The position numbers were made by a program, and so were the translations under genes. This document shows positions 28,779-36,887 of a stretch of DNA of 64,000 nt, in pieces; position 1 is the stretch's first letter; each line of letters opens with the position of its first letter. The notes beneath the pieces were generated by a model. That model was not told the DNA's origin and made no database searches. It was given only the letters and a program-made list of their open reading frames with translations. The DNA comes from Leptolyngbya sp. SIOISBB (GTDB lineage Bacteria > Cyanobacteriota > Cyanobacteriia > Phormidesmidales > Phormidesmidaceae), in the NCBI GenBank assembly GCA_010671905.1, contig JAAHII010000001.1:7712026-7776025 (forward strand), read 5' to 3'.

Positions 28779-28822
28779 CGATCGCACCCTTCAGATTGGT
28801 AGGGAGTTGGGGATGCGATCGC
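28779..28822. repeat. TA-region repeat, copy 2 (partial)
   Basis: Right part of the 27,623 repeat: cgatcgcacccttcagat, then tggtagggagttggggatgc. It lies between the HI1420-type antitoxin and the nucleotidyltransferase gene. Confidence 0.7.
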
Positions 28823-28863
28823 CCCGGCGATACAATCTGGAAAGCAGGACTCTCTAAGGCGAA

Positions 28864-29205
28864 ATGCATTCTTCTGCTTCCCAAGTCAACATTATTTACC
28901 AGCGTTTAGGTATCATGCCCGCTGATTTAGCGGCATTTTGTCAGCGGTGGGATATTGCTGAATTGTCCTTGTTTGGTTCGATACTTCGCAATGACTTCTC
29001 GGCCAGCAGTGATGTGGATATTTTGATTTCGTACTTTCCCCAAAAAACTAAGGGCTTACTAGCACTGGTGCGAATTAAAGACGAGTTAGAAACGCTGATT
29101 GGGCGAGAAGTCGATGTGATGACCAAGCAATCGATCGATCAAAGCCGCAACTGGCTCCGCCGACGTCATATTTTGGATTCAGCCCAGGTTGTTTATGTCG
29201 CGTGA
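28864..29205 (+). CDS. Minimal nucleotidyltransferase (MntA-like)
   Basis: 113 residues of the MNT superfamily with the GSx10DxD active site: LFGSILRNDFSASSDVDILI, plus a third acidic residue in REVDVMTK. In HEPN-MNT systems such proteins neutralise the HEPN ribonuclease by modifying it. No HEPN gene follows here; a repeat copy begins at its stop codon. It is therefore an orphan antitoxin or has lost its partner. Confidence 0.85.
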   Translation: MHSSASQVNIIYQRLGIMPADLAAFCQRWDIAELSLFGSILRNDFSASSDVDILISYFPQKTKGLLALVRIKDELETLIGREVDVMTKQSIDQSRNWLRRRHILDSAQVVYVA

Positions 29206-29315
29206 TCGCTCAGCGCAGGCAGCACACTCAACCTCATCTACTGGCAAACCCCTTGCCAAGAAACCTGCCTGGCGATCTCACTCTTCAGATTTGTAGGGAG
29301 TTGGGGGAATCGCTC
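29203..29315. repeat. TA-region repeat, copy 3
   Basis: Begins inside the stop codon of the nucleotidyltransferase gene and runs to ttgggggaatcgctcaatg. Nearly the full length of copy 1 with scattered substitutions. Confidence 0.75.
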
Positions 29316-29373
29316 AATGTAGAGACATACGGCGGTCAAGTGATCAAGTACTGTCAAAACAAGTTTGATGCTC

Positions 29374-29757
29374 TTATCTGACCGAATGACTTGAAATCCA
29401 AGCTCGAATAGTACTCAAAACAGCTTCTGTCTCGTGCTGTACTTCGCCATTCTGAAACCGTAGAAAGCTAATGCCTAAAGACTCAAGCCGCGATTGTCGA
29501 TAGCGATCTTGGATTTGGGACGCTTCGCAGTTGTGGGAAGAACCATCGACTTCAATTGCCAACTTTAGACGTTTGCAGTAGAAATCAACGATGTATGCGT
29601 CAATCGGTTTTTGGCGATCAAAGTCATACCCATCCATCTGTTTGCCTTTGAGATGCTGCCATAAAATTATTTCGGCTGGAGTCATATTGTTTCTCAGCCG
29701 CCGAGCGATCGCTTTTAGCTTGGGATTGTAGGGTAGAAAGCTGGAAGTTTTTGCCAT
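29374..29757 (-). CDS. DUF559 endonuclease-like protein
   Basis: 127 residues from the ATG at 29,757 (MAKTSSFLPYNPKLKAIARR); the open frame continues upstream only through repeat DNA. DUF559 is a PD-(D/E)XK/Vsr-like domain: RRLRNNMTPAEIILWQHLKG, YDFDRQKPIDAYIVDFYC, LKLAIEVDGSSH, R-x-x-x-L-ESLGISFLRFQN. The D...E-x-D metal site (VDFYC, IEVDG) is present. These short nuclease-like proteins are often mobile and repeat-associated; function is unknown. Confidence 0.88.
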   Translation of the reverse strand: MAKTSSFLPYNPKLKAIARRLRNNMTPAEIILWQHLKGKQMDGYDFDRQKPIDAYIVDFYCKRLKLAIEVDGSSHNCEASQIQDRYRQSRLESLGISFLRFQNGEVQHETEAVLSTIRAWISSHSVR

Positions 29758-29807
29758 TTTTGCTGTTCGTTGGGGATAGCTCAAGCATTCCCCGGACAAA
29801 ACAACTC

Positions 29808-30196
29808 GACGCGGTTTCGGCCAGTTACGAGAACCCACCCCTGGCCCCTCCCATGGAGGGGAATCGGTTGCTGGCTCGGGCTGTGTAATCCCCGGCATTG
29901 CTAATTTCCGGGATGAGTCCTTAGGCAGCAGTTTACAGCTACCTTGAATCTCAACGATCCGTCCATCCCTCATTTCAGCAACGCCCAATCCCCTCCAGTG
30001 GAGGGGTGCCCGCAGGGCGGGGTGGGTGGCTCGGGAGGAAGCGCTGATCTGAATCCGTTGCAACAACTCGGCGCGGTTTCGGCCAGTTACGAGAACCCAC
30101 CCCTGGCCCCTCCCACGGAGGGGAATCGGTTGCTGGCTCGGGCTGTATAATCCCCTCCAGTGGAGGGGTGCCCGCAGGGCGGGGTGGGTGGATCGG
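29808..30196. repeat. Tandem and dispersed palindromic repeat block
   Basis: An 80-90 bp unit (gcggtttcggccagttacga ... ggaatcggttgctggctcgg) occurs twice, at about 29,813-29,895 and 30,070-30,150, almost identical. Each is followed by a copy of cccctccagtggaggggtgc + ccgcagggcggggtgggt, a palindromic repeat that also appears in variants at 33,900 and 54,400. No gene lies in the block. Confidence 0.8.
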
Positions 30197-30357
30197 GCTG
30201 AAGTGCTGATCTGTTAATGTTTATAAGTCTATGCGAGAGAGAAAAGAAAGGGCCTTTCCTCAATAATCCCCCCTACACCAAAAAAATAAGGCCGCGATCG
30301 CGCCACCTCGCGCGACCAGCCTCCACCGCCTGCCAATGCAGGATTCGGATTCGTCAC

Positions 30358-30389
30358 CTCACAAGTTCGCCAAGTTGTTGTCCTACGGT
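30358..30389 (+). promoter_or_regulatory. CTCA-type promoter, site 5 (variant)
   Basis: CTCACAAGTTCGCCA (30,358-30,372), 11 nt, then TACGGT (30,384-30,389). The second half site is GCCA rather than CTCA, but spacing and -10 box fit. It is 31 bp upstream of the gene at 30,420. Confidence 0.5.
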
Positions 30390-30419
30390 AAAAGTGGAGA
30401 ACAGCCGGAGGCGTTGACG

Positions 30420-30986
30420 ATGTCTACCTGGCAATATGGGTTGGGCAGTTTAGGGCTGGTGAGTGGATTGCTTTGGAGCCTCGCCATAGGAGCCTCACCT
30501 GTGCCCCTGCCGCTTGCAGCACAAGCAGAAACCCCTGCGCCACCCACCATGGAACAGTTGCTAAAAACTCTCCCCGATGGCCCCTATCAGTTTTGCACCG
30601 AGCCCGATCCGCAAGATTGGCGCGATGGGGCCGGAGCCTGCTTCAATTTCATCAAACAGGAACTGACCCTGGCCGGCTACTACGGCTATCCCCATAGTGG
30701 CGATTTCGTCTGTCTGCGAGGGCAAGTGGCGGGGGATTGGCTGGACGGTCAGGGGCTGGTGGTTTCATGGGCCGGACAGGCTTGGTCTGAAATTCCGACA
30801 GAGGAGATTGTTTGGGATCGCGAAGGTCGTCTAGTTCTCCGTCAAGGAACTGTGGTGTCGACGGCAGGGCAAGTCAGCAAGATTGTCTTTGGTCAGGCTC
30901 GATTGCAGCTGCAAGGACTGTATCAATATCCGGAATCTCGCATGACAGCCCCAACGCAACTCTGTGACTGGCCACCTAACGTCTAG
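30420..30986 (+). CDS. Secreted hypothetical protein
   Basis: 188 residues from the ATG at 30,420, supported by GGAGG 8 nt upstream and by the promoter at 30,358-30,389, which would exclude the longer frame from 30,336. An N-terminal signal peptide (LGSLGLVSGLLWSLAIGAS, then AAQAET) leads to a soluble domain with several cysteines (YQFCTEP, GACFNF, FVCLRG, QLCDW), possibly disulfide-bonded. No family recognised. The 3' end overlaps the convergent FAD gene by 11 bp. Confidence 0.75.
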   Translation: MSTWQYGLGSLGLVSGLLWSLAIGASPVPLPLAAQAETPAPPTMEQLLKTLPDGPYQFCTEPDPQDWRDGAGACFNFIKQELTLAGYYGYPHSGDFVCLRGQVAGDWLDGQGLVVSWAGQAWSEIPTEEIVWDREGRLVLRQGTVVSTAGQVSKIVFGQARLQLQGLYQYPESRMTAPTQLCDWPPNV

Positions 30987-32247
30987 CGAAGGTGGGAATG
31001 GGGACGGAGCCAGCGGCATGGGCGGGGCCGATCGCTTGGGCCACTGCCATCGCCGAAGTGACTGCGCCTTCATGCAAGCCATCCCCCAAGTAAGCGCCGA
31101 CGTGATAAGTATGGTTTTCGCCATTGGTGGCGATCACTTCTGGGCGATGCTGTAGCGCCACCACTGTGTAGAACGGCGTCTGGTGTGACTGTGCGTGAAT
31201 GATTTTTTCGGGGTCGATGCGGTCTTGCAGATGAAAGGCGAGGCCATAAAACTGGTTCGATGAAATGCCACACATCTGATTGAGACAGGCGTTGTAACCC
31301 CAGCTCGCATCGGTTTGGAAGAAGTCAAACTCTGCCCCTTGCTGAATGCCGTAGGGCTCATAGAGGGTGCGATCGCGGTGCATGATGGTGGTCGCTTCAT
31401 ACGGCTGCCAGTCGCGAAACCGGCGCACTTCATCCGGTTGCGGGTCGGCCAGCAGGGCTAGCACCTGATCCGGCGGCGTGGCAAAAATCACCTTGTCAAA
31501 GGCGTGATTGAAGCAGTCATCGCCCTCGCACCGACCTTTGATTTGCACCCCATCGCGTGATCGATGCACCCCCGCGATCGTAGTATTGAGCAAGACCGCT
31601 CCCGAAAACCGCGCCAGGATTTTTTCAATGTAGGAGTAGACGCCCCCCGGAATCCGCACCCAACGGCTAAACACATAGCGCCGTAACGCCGGAATCGCCA
31701 GCTCAGCGGGAAAGTCATCAATCGCTTCATAGGGCATGGAATAGCTGTACATCATGAGTAACTTGATCCAAATTGTCTGTACGGATGCTGGTGTGAGATA
31801 AGCAGACAAAGGCTGCCCCCGCAGACTTTCTAATCGCGCCAGATGCGTTTTGAGCCACAGGCCCAGCGATCGCGCATAGAGCCCCTCCGTGTGCAGCACT
31901 TCGCGCCACTTTTGGAGGCCATGAAAGTTGTGCTCGATCAGGCCCGCCGACAGATAGTGTCGACCGTCTTGAAAGAAAATGCCAGACCCCACTTCCACCG
32001 GTTCCAAAGGCATGTCTAAGTCCTGCATTAGCTCCAGGAAATTCGTGAAGGCCACGGGAAACTCCAAAACCCCCGCTTCCAAATGTTCCGGGCAGGGCGT
32101 GGAGGCCGTCATATTCTGATTCAGCGTCCGAATGTGGCCCCCTAAAACGGCTTGCCGTTCATACACGGTGACCTCATGCCCTTGGCGATTGAGCAGGTAC
32201 GCAGCAATCATGCCACTCGCGCCGCCGCCGATAATTGCAATTTTCAT
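30976..32247 (-). CDS. FAD-dependent amine oxidase-type oxidoreductase
   Basis: 423 residues. N-terminal Rossmann fold MKIAIIGGGASGMIAAYLLN (GxGxxG) with the Glu of the ADP-ribose site (VTVYERQAVLGGHIRT). FAD-binding continues at KVIFATPPDQVLAL and the C-terminal LGDGLHEGAVTSAMAVAQAI. It belongs to the NAD(P)-binding/flavin monooxygenase-like group of predicted 'FAD-dependent oxidoreductases' near cyclopropane-fatty-acid and carotenoid genes in other bacteria. The substrate cannot be read from the sequence. It follows the 33,804 gene by 27 bp on the same strand, so the two are probably an operon. Confidence 0.85.
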   Translation of the reverse strand: MKIAIIGGGASGMIAAYLLNRQGHEVTVYERQAVLGGHIRTLNQNMTASTPCPEHLEAGVLEFPVAFTNFLELMQDLDMPLEPVEVGSGIFFQDGRHYLSAGLIEHNFHGLQKWREVLHTEGLYARSLGLWLKTHLARLESLRGQPLSAYLTPASVQTIWIKLLMMYSYSMPYEAIDDFPAELAIPALRRYVFSRWVRIPGGVYSYIEKILARFSGAVLLNTTIAGVHRSRDGVQIKGRCEGDDCFNHAFDKVIFATPPDQVLALLADPQPDEVRRFRDWQPYEATTIMHRDRTLYEPYGIQQGAEFDFFQTDASWGYNACLNQMCGISSNQFYGLAFHLQDRIDPEKIIHAQSHQTPFYTVVALQHRPEVIATNGENHTYHVGAYLGDGLHEGAVTSAMAVAQAIGPAHAAGSVPIPTFARR

Positions 32248-32274
32248 CGCGATGCCTCCTGTGATGATGTGACT

Positions 32275-33804
32275 TCATGCCGTACTCAATGTCTCACCCG
32301 ATAACTGCTGATATAGCCGCGCTCCGGTCCAAAACGTGGGGGCAAAGCCGGGATAACCGGAGGAGGCATTACAAAAGTAAAAATGCTGCAGGGAGGTATC
32401 AGCCGTGAGCCGACCAAGGCCCATATTTTTGGGCGTTAGGCTAGAGCCGTAGGAATTCCCCTCGGGACAGCCGCAGAAGCGCTCGTTTGTCGTGGGGCTC
32501 CCCGTGATTTTGAAGACCATATGTTCCCGAAGATTTGGCACGTAATAGTCTTCGACAACATCCAACAGGGTCTCTAGGATTTCCGCTTTTTTGCGACGAT
32601 AGGCAGCGCGATCGCGATCGTGCAATTTCCTAAAGTAGTCGTAATTCGCCACCGTGAGGAACTCGATAATCTGACAGTCGGCTGGGCAATCGCGGCTGGC
32701 CTGGGTCAATAACGTGGGCGTCGTGATCGCAAAGCTGGGCTGAGAATAATCCTGGTGCTCATACATGCGCGTGAAGGCCCGATTGAGGTCAACATCCTCA
32801 GTGTGGAAAGTGTTCCAGGGACCGAAGCCGTACTCCTGCAGGTCTAAATCTTTAACCACGCAGTAGGCTACAAAGTTAGAGGCCGAATAGTCGTAAGCGA
32901 GTTGCCGCTGCACGGTGGACGAGAACTTCTCCAGCCCGATCATCTTGGCGGCGCGTTGCGGGTCAAGATTGCAAATGACATCCTCAGCGAAGAATTCACG
33001 GGTCTCATGGGTGCTGAGGTTCATCGCTTTTACCCCCGTCACCCGCTTGCCCTCGACGAAAAACTCGATGACTTCCGTCTCAGTGATCACCTCACCCCCC
33101 TCGGCTTTAATCACGTCCACTAGGGCGCTGATGACGTGCTCAAAATGTTGGGTCGGATAAAACGCGCCCTCCTGGTACCCGGTAAACAAAATGACCCAGG
33201 CATAAAATGACAGTTGATTGGGGGGCAGTAAAAAATCGGGCCATTGCAGCGCCAGCAAAGTCTGCACCGCCAGCGGCAGCGAAAATTGATCAAACACATC
33301 CTGGAGGGTGCAGCGGTAATACTTGAGAGCTGTGAGGGCCGCCGGTAAATTTTTGAGCAAGTGACCTGGACGTCGGGGTGGGGTCAAGAACTTGAGCCCC
33401 CGACTCACGGTTTGCACCTCGTGGATGAACTGGGCGATTTGAGGGGTGGCAAACAGCGTAGTCAGGCGCTCGATCAAAGTTTCAGAATCGGCGGGAATAT
33501 CCAGGGCATAGCCCGGCATGCGCATATGGTCAAAGCCGTTGGGGTCATAGCGCTCAAAGGTGACGGTGTCTTCTAGACCCAATTTTTTCAGCACTTGATT
33601 GACGGTATGCCCCTCACCACAATCCCAAACGTAGTGCAGTTGAGCATTGAAGTGATACTGCTGGGCCATCGTGAAGGTGTGACCAAACCCTCCCGCATGT
33701 TCATGGGCTTCGAGCACCCGCACCGATCGCCCCGCCTTGGCCATCAACGCCCCAAACACCAATGCCGAGAGACCGCTGCCCACCACCAGATAATCTGTTT
33801 GCAT
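32275..33804 (-). CDS. CrtI/CrtISO-type NAD(P)/FAD oxidoreductase
   Basis: 509 residues with an N-terminal dinucleotide fold (YLVVGSGLSALVFGALMAKAG, VRVLEAHEHAGGFGHTF) and the carotenoid-desaturase/isomerase architecture: QYHFNAQLHYVWDCGEG, FYPTQHFEHVISALVDVIKAEGGEV, EDVICNLDP, and the C-terminal FCNASSGYPGFAPTFWTGARL. Closest in style to phytoene-desaturase-like, carotenoid isomerase and retinol 13,14-reductase-like proteins. Substrate unknown. It is first of a two-gene unit with the FAD oxidoreductase at 30,976 and has a minus-strand CTCA-type promoter (34,038-34,069) paired with a divergent one. Confidence 0.85.
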   Translation of the reverse strand: MQTDYLVVGSGLSALVFGALMAKAGRSVRVLEAHEHAGGFGHTFTMAQQYHFNAQLHYVWDCGEGHTVNQVLKKLGLEDTVTFERYDPNGFDHMRMPGYALDIPADSETLIERLTTLFATPQIAQFIHEVQTVSRGLKFLTPPRRPGHLLKNLPAALTALKYYRCTLQDVFDQFSLPLAVQTLLALQWPDFLLPPNQLSFYAWVILFTGYQEGAFYPTQHFEHVISALVDVIKAEGGEVITETEVIEFFVEGKRVTGVKAMNLSTHETREFFAEDVICNLDPQRAAKMIGLEKFSSTVQRQLAYDYSASNFVAYCVVKDLDLQEYGFGPWNTFHTEDVDLNRAFTRMYEHQDYSQPSFAITTPTLLTQASRDCPADCQIIEFLTVANYDYFRKLHDRDRAAYRRKKAEILETLLDVVEDYYVPNLREHMVFKITGSPTTNERFCGCPEGNSYGSSLTPKNMGLGRLTADTSLQHFYFCNASSGYPGFAPTFWTGARLYQQLSGETLSTA

Positions 33805-33899
33805 ACTCTTTTTCTCACTTCACCCACTCGACCCCGCGTGAGTGAGCCTGAACTAAGCGTGATTTAACGTCAATTCGGGTTAAGCAACTGGACAGTATT

Positions 33900-33985
33900 T
33901 TCCCCGCCAGTGAAGGGGCGTCCGCAGGACGGGGTGGGTTTTCATGGTGTTTGATCCACCCCTAGCCCCTCAGAGGGAAAAACCT
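33900..33985. repeat. Palindromic dispersed repeat
   Basis: ccccgccagtgaaggggcgt, ccgcaggacggggtgggttt and then cacccctagcccctcagagg: a variant of the repeat at 29,988-30,196 and 54,399-54,500. It lies between the oxidoreductase gene and the divergent promoters. Confidence 0.65.
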
Positions 33986-34037
33986 TGTGCAACTGATAAG
34001 ACTGGTGCCATCAGTGAGCTATCCCGAACTCAGATTG

Positions 34038-34069
34038 ATTAAATCAAAGGACTTTGAGGAACTTGTGAG
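34038..34069 (-). promoter_or_regulatory. CTCA-type promoter, site 6
   Basis: Minus strand: CTCACAAGTTCCTCA (34,069-34,055), 11 nt, then TTTAAT (34,043-34,038). It points to the oxidoreductase at 33,804, with a leader of about 230 nt that crosses a repeat. Confidence 0.5.
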
Positions 34070-34079
34070 CATGTGGACC

Positions 34080-34111
34080 CTCCTAAGATCCTCATGTTTT
34101 CTCGGTAGGGT
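34080..34111 (+). promoter_or_regulatory. CTCA-type promoter, site 7
   Basis: CTCCTAAGATCCTCA (34,080-34,094), 11 nt, then TAGGGT (34,106-34,111). It drives the gene at 34,166 and is back-to-back with site 6, 10 bp away. Confidence 0.6.
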
Positions 34112-34165
34112 AACAGTGAGAGAACGGTTGTTGCCGCTCCCTCAGTCGAGCCTGACATCGGAGCT

Positions 34166-34450
34166 ATGGAGATGAAAGTAAGCTATGCCGATCTCGAATA
34201 TCTCTATGAACAAAAGCGATTGGAGACCTTGAAACAGCGATCGCAAGCGCTAGCGGAAGAAATTGACCAGACCACCGCCGATCTGCAAGAGCTAGAACGG
34301 CTACGTTCCCTAGAGGCTCTCGACGCTGAGTCGAGCACTAGAGGTTCGAAGAAGTTGCCGAATACCAAAGTCTTGGGTCAGCCTTGGGGCAATTATTTAT
34401 TCCTCTGCGGCCTCCTAATCCTGTTGGTCATTGTAGGCGTCAGCCTGTAG
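34166..34450 (+). CDS. Coiled-coil, C-tail-anchored small protein
   Basis: 94 residues; a second in-frame ATG at 34,172 is an equally possible start, since GGAG lies at 34,159. Residues 5-50 are a charged amphipathic helix (YADLEYLYEQKRLETLKQ, then ALAEEIDQTTADLQELERLR), probably coiled coil. A single hydrophobic helix ends the protein (YLFLCGLLILLVIVGVSL). Tail-anchored topology is inferred. No family recognised. It is controlled by the CTCA-type promoter at 34,080-34,111. Confidence 0.7.
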   Translation: MEMKVSYADLEYLYEQKRLETLKQRSQALAEEIDQTTADLQELERLRSLEALDAESSTRGSKKLPNTKVLGQPWGNYLFLCGLLILLVIVGVSL

Positions 34451-34820
34451 GGCAATCAGTAACGTCTGGCTAATGGGACTTTGAGCAGCCGGTTTTGGGG
34501 AGTACAGTTGGCGTCACGCTTCAAACCATCACCCCAAGATGTCCATCATGAGAGGACTTTTGGGGGCACGACTAAAGCACCAGGGGGTATACCGATTCTG
34601 CATGACAGTGCTACCGCTCGAGGAGCCCCCGCTGTCGCCACCCCCTAAAGCCATGCCCGCAGGGTTATTGCCCACAGAGCTTTAGGGGAGGTGGGAGAGT
34701 GCCTCAGCAAGGCATCTGTAGGCCAGTTTCAAAGACTTGGGATGAGTGTCTGCAGTCGAGATTGAGAGAATCGATATTTCCCGTCAATGGCCTTTGGATC
34801 GCAGTTAAGGAAAGTCAACG
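34451..34820. other. Intergenic region with repeat-like segments
   Basis: No gene. The segment around 34,620-34,690 (gagcccccgctgtcgccacc ... gctttaggggaggtgggaga) forms a long imperfect palindrome of the same style as 37,120-37,240. Confidence 0.45.
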
Positions 34821-35306
34821 ATGAGTATAGAAAGACAGCAGCCACCAACTGATACAAGTATCCGGCGGTTAGTACTGGTGAGTGCCTTCCGGCTCAGCAT
34901 GGTTTGGGATTTGCTGACCACGTTTCTCGGCAGTTTGATCATTCTGGGCAGTGCTAGCTTCATCGCACTGGGGTTGAGTTTAGTCGGTAGCTTGACCGTA
35001 GAGGCCTTTAATTTTTCGACGAAATCCATTTGGGAGCGTCGACGGGGGAAGCGGCCAGAGGTGGGCTTATTGAAGTTGATTTGGTTTTTTGCGATCGCCT
35101 TTGATTTTTGGACGTCGTTAACCTGCAACACCACCTATGTAGCCCTCCAGCAGTTCTCCTTGGGCCAGTCCATATCCCTATCCCAACTGTTTGCTCAACT
35201 CACGATCGGGCAAATTCTCATTGTTTTGTTTGTCACGATGCTGACCACCGTTAGTCCCATGATGGTGGGCTACATTCGCGATCGCAATCTTGATTTTTTA
35301 ACCTAA
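34821..35306 (+). CDS. Integral membrane hypothetical protein
   Basis: 161 residues, AAGGAAAG 7 nt before the ATG. Four probable transmembrane helices (about 20-42, 46-62, 88-106 and 130-152), the loop between helices 2 and 3 carrying the basic stretch WERRRGKRPE. No family recognised. The next gene, hoxU, is 193 bp downstream on the same strand; the gap contains the palindromic segment cgcacgccgtgcgcccc, so linkage is uncertain. Confidence 0.7.
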   Translation: MSIERQQPPTDTSIRRLVLVSAFRLSMVWDLLTTFLGSLIILGSASFIALGLSLVGSLTVEAFNFSTKSIWERRRGKRPEVGLLKLIWFFAIAFDFWTSLTCNTTYVALQQFSLGQSISLSQLFAQLTIGQILIVLFVTMLTTVSPMMVGYIRDRNLDFLT

Positions 35307-35499
35307 GGGACGCGATCGCATCACAGTACCGACGCGAAGGAATGAGGATTTAATAAAATCCAAAACTTTGACCAAGGACGCACGCCGTGCGCCCCTACGG
35401 AGAAATCTCAATTTGGAGGTTAATCCGTCCGCGCTCCTAACTCGATGTTGATCCAGCCACCCCACCACCCCTTCACTCCACCAACCAACCACAAAAGTC

Positions 35500-36240
35500 A
35501 TGGTTGTTAAAACCCTCACCATTAATGATCAGCTCGTCAGCGCGCGTCCCGAACAAACGCTGTTGGAAGCCGCCAAAGACGCGTGTATTCATATTCCCAC
35601 CCTGTGCTCGATGGCCGGGATATCGCCTATCGGGGCTTGTCGTCTGTGCTTAGTAGAAGTCGCTGGCAGCGCCAAACTTTTACCCGCTTGTGTAACTACC
35701 GCCGAGGAAGGCATGGTGGTGCAGACTCACACCGAGCGCCTACAGCGCGATCGCCGCCTGATTGTGGAACTGCTCTTGGCTGAGGGTAACCATGTCTGTT
35801 CGATCTGTGTGGCCAATGGCAATTGTGAATTGCAGGATCTCGCGGTAGAAATGGGCGTTGACCATGTTGAGCTGCCGTATCAATTTCCCCATCGTCAGGT
35901 CGATATCTCTCACCCACGGTTTGGGCTCGATCACAACCGCTGTGTGCTGTGTACTCGCTGCATCCGGGTTTGTGACGAACTAGAAGGGGCGCACACTTGG
36001 GACATGGCCAATCGCGGTCGCGACGCCCACATCATCAGCGACCTCAATCAACCTTGGGGACAGGCCTCTAGCTGTACTTCCTGTGGCAAATGTGTGAATG
36101 CTTGCCCCACCGGAGCGTTGTTCCACAAAGGTGCAACTGTCGGCGAGCGACAGCGCGATCGCGATCAACTGCGCTTTATTGCCACCGCCCAGCGCCAACG
36201 CCAATGGCTCCGAGAGGTGCCCAAGTCGCCCTCACAGTAA
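35500..36240 (+). CDS. hoxU: Bidirectional [NiFe]-hydrogenase diaphorase subunit HoxU
   Basis: Electron-transfer subunit of the NAD(P)-linked bidirectional hydrogenase HoxEFUYH, cytoplasmic. 246 residues. N-terminal [2Fe-2S] ferredoxin domain (CSMAGISPIGACRLCLVEV, ACVTTAEEG), the His/Cys cluster (EGNHVCSICVANGNCELQ), and two C-terminal [4Fe-4S] motifs (CVLCTRCIRVC and CTSCGKCVNACP). All Cys ligands are present. The usual neighbours hoxE, hoxF, hoxY and hoxH are absent from this window; psbU follows instead, and the HoxW-type protease gene is 2.3 kb downstream. Confidence 0.92.
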   Translation: MVVKTLTINDQLVSARPEQTLLEAAKDACIHIPTLCSMAGISPIGACRLCLVEVAGSAKLLPACVTTAEEGMVVQTHTERLQRDRRLIVELLLAEGNHVCSICVANGNCELQDLAVEMGVDHVELPYQFPHRQVDISHPRFGLDHNRCVLCTRCIRVCDELEGAHTWDMANRGRDAHIISDLNQPWGQASSCTSCGKCVNACPTGALFHKGATVGERQRDRDQLRFIATAQRQRQWLREVPKSPSQ

Positions 36241-36242
36241 GG

Positions 36243-36301
36243 GAGTTGCTTGAAAATAGCGTCCCTGACCGTTGGGGTTGGGCACTGCCAAACCTTTACA
36301 G
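36243..36301. repeat. Dispersed repeat, copy 2
   Basis: gaaaatagcgtccctgaccg and gggcactgccaaacc match 4797-4856 at about 85% by eye. It begins directly after the hoxU stop codon. Confidence 0.55.
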
Positions 36302-36332
36302 AAGCTGAGGCCTAAGCAGCTTGCCACCTATC

Positions 36333-36364
36333 GTCATAAGTTCCTCAAGGTTTTTGCCTACAGT
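36333..36364 (+). promoter_or_regulatory. CTCA-type promoter, site 8
   Basis: GTCATAAGTTCCTCA (36,333-36,347), 11 nt, then TACAGT (36,359-36,364). It drives psbU at 36,450; the box differs from site 3 in no base. Confidence 0.7.
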
Positions 36365-36449
36365 CAAGATGGAGCGAGTAATGAGCCCGGCCAGGCAGGG
36401 CAATTAGTCAGCAACCTGTCTAGCCACCAAGGCTCAAGGAAGGTGAAAG

Positions 36450-36887
36450 ATGAAAACTCGGTTGAGCCTGTTGACCAAATTTGTGATCGGGCTGGTGCTG
36501 GGCGTGCTGGTATGGTTGGGACTGGGATTTAACCAACCCGCGATCGCGCAGCGTCTCTGGCCCAACCAGCCTGAGCTGACGAACATCGCCGCCCAGATCT
36601 GGCGGAATCCGGTGGATGAAAGATTGGGTAAGGTCAGCACCAAACTGGACTTGAATAACGCCAACGTGTTGGCGTTCCGGCGGTATCCCGGCCTCTACCC
36701 GACCCTCGCCCGCAAGATCATTCGCAATGCCCCCTTTGACACCGTAGAAGACGTGCTCAATATTCCCGGCCTCAGCGATCGCGAAATCGATCTGCTGAAA
36801 GCGAATCTCGACAATTTTGTCGTGATGCCTTCTGAGCCTGCTTTGACAGAAGGCGGCGATCGCATCAACCCTGGAATTTACAAATAG
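36450..36887 (+). CDS. psbU: Photosystem II 12 kDa extrinsic protein PsbU
   Basis: Lumenal extrinsic subunit that stabilises the oxygen-evolving Mn cluster. 145 residues: a signal peptide (FVIGLVLGVLVWLGLGFNQP, AIAQ) and the PsbU core with helix-hairpin-helix-like sequence: KLDLNNANVLAFRRYPGLYP, TLARKIIRNAPFDTVEDVLN, IPGLSDREIDLLKANLDNF, ending EGGDRINPGIYK, the conserved terminus. Start from the ATG after AAGGTGAAAG. A CTCA-type promoter lies 86 bp upstream. It is located just after hoxU but behind its own promoter. Confidence 0.96.
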   Translation: MKTRLSLLTKFVIGLVLGVLVWLGLGFNQPAIAQRLWPNQPELTNIAAQIWRNPVDERLGKVSTKLDLNNANVLAFRRYPGLYPTLARKIIRNAPFDTVEDVLNIPGLSDREIDLLKANLDNFVVMPSEPALTEGGDRINPGIYK

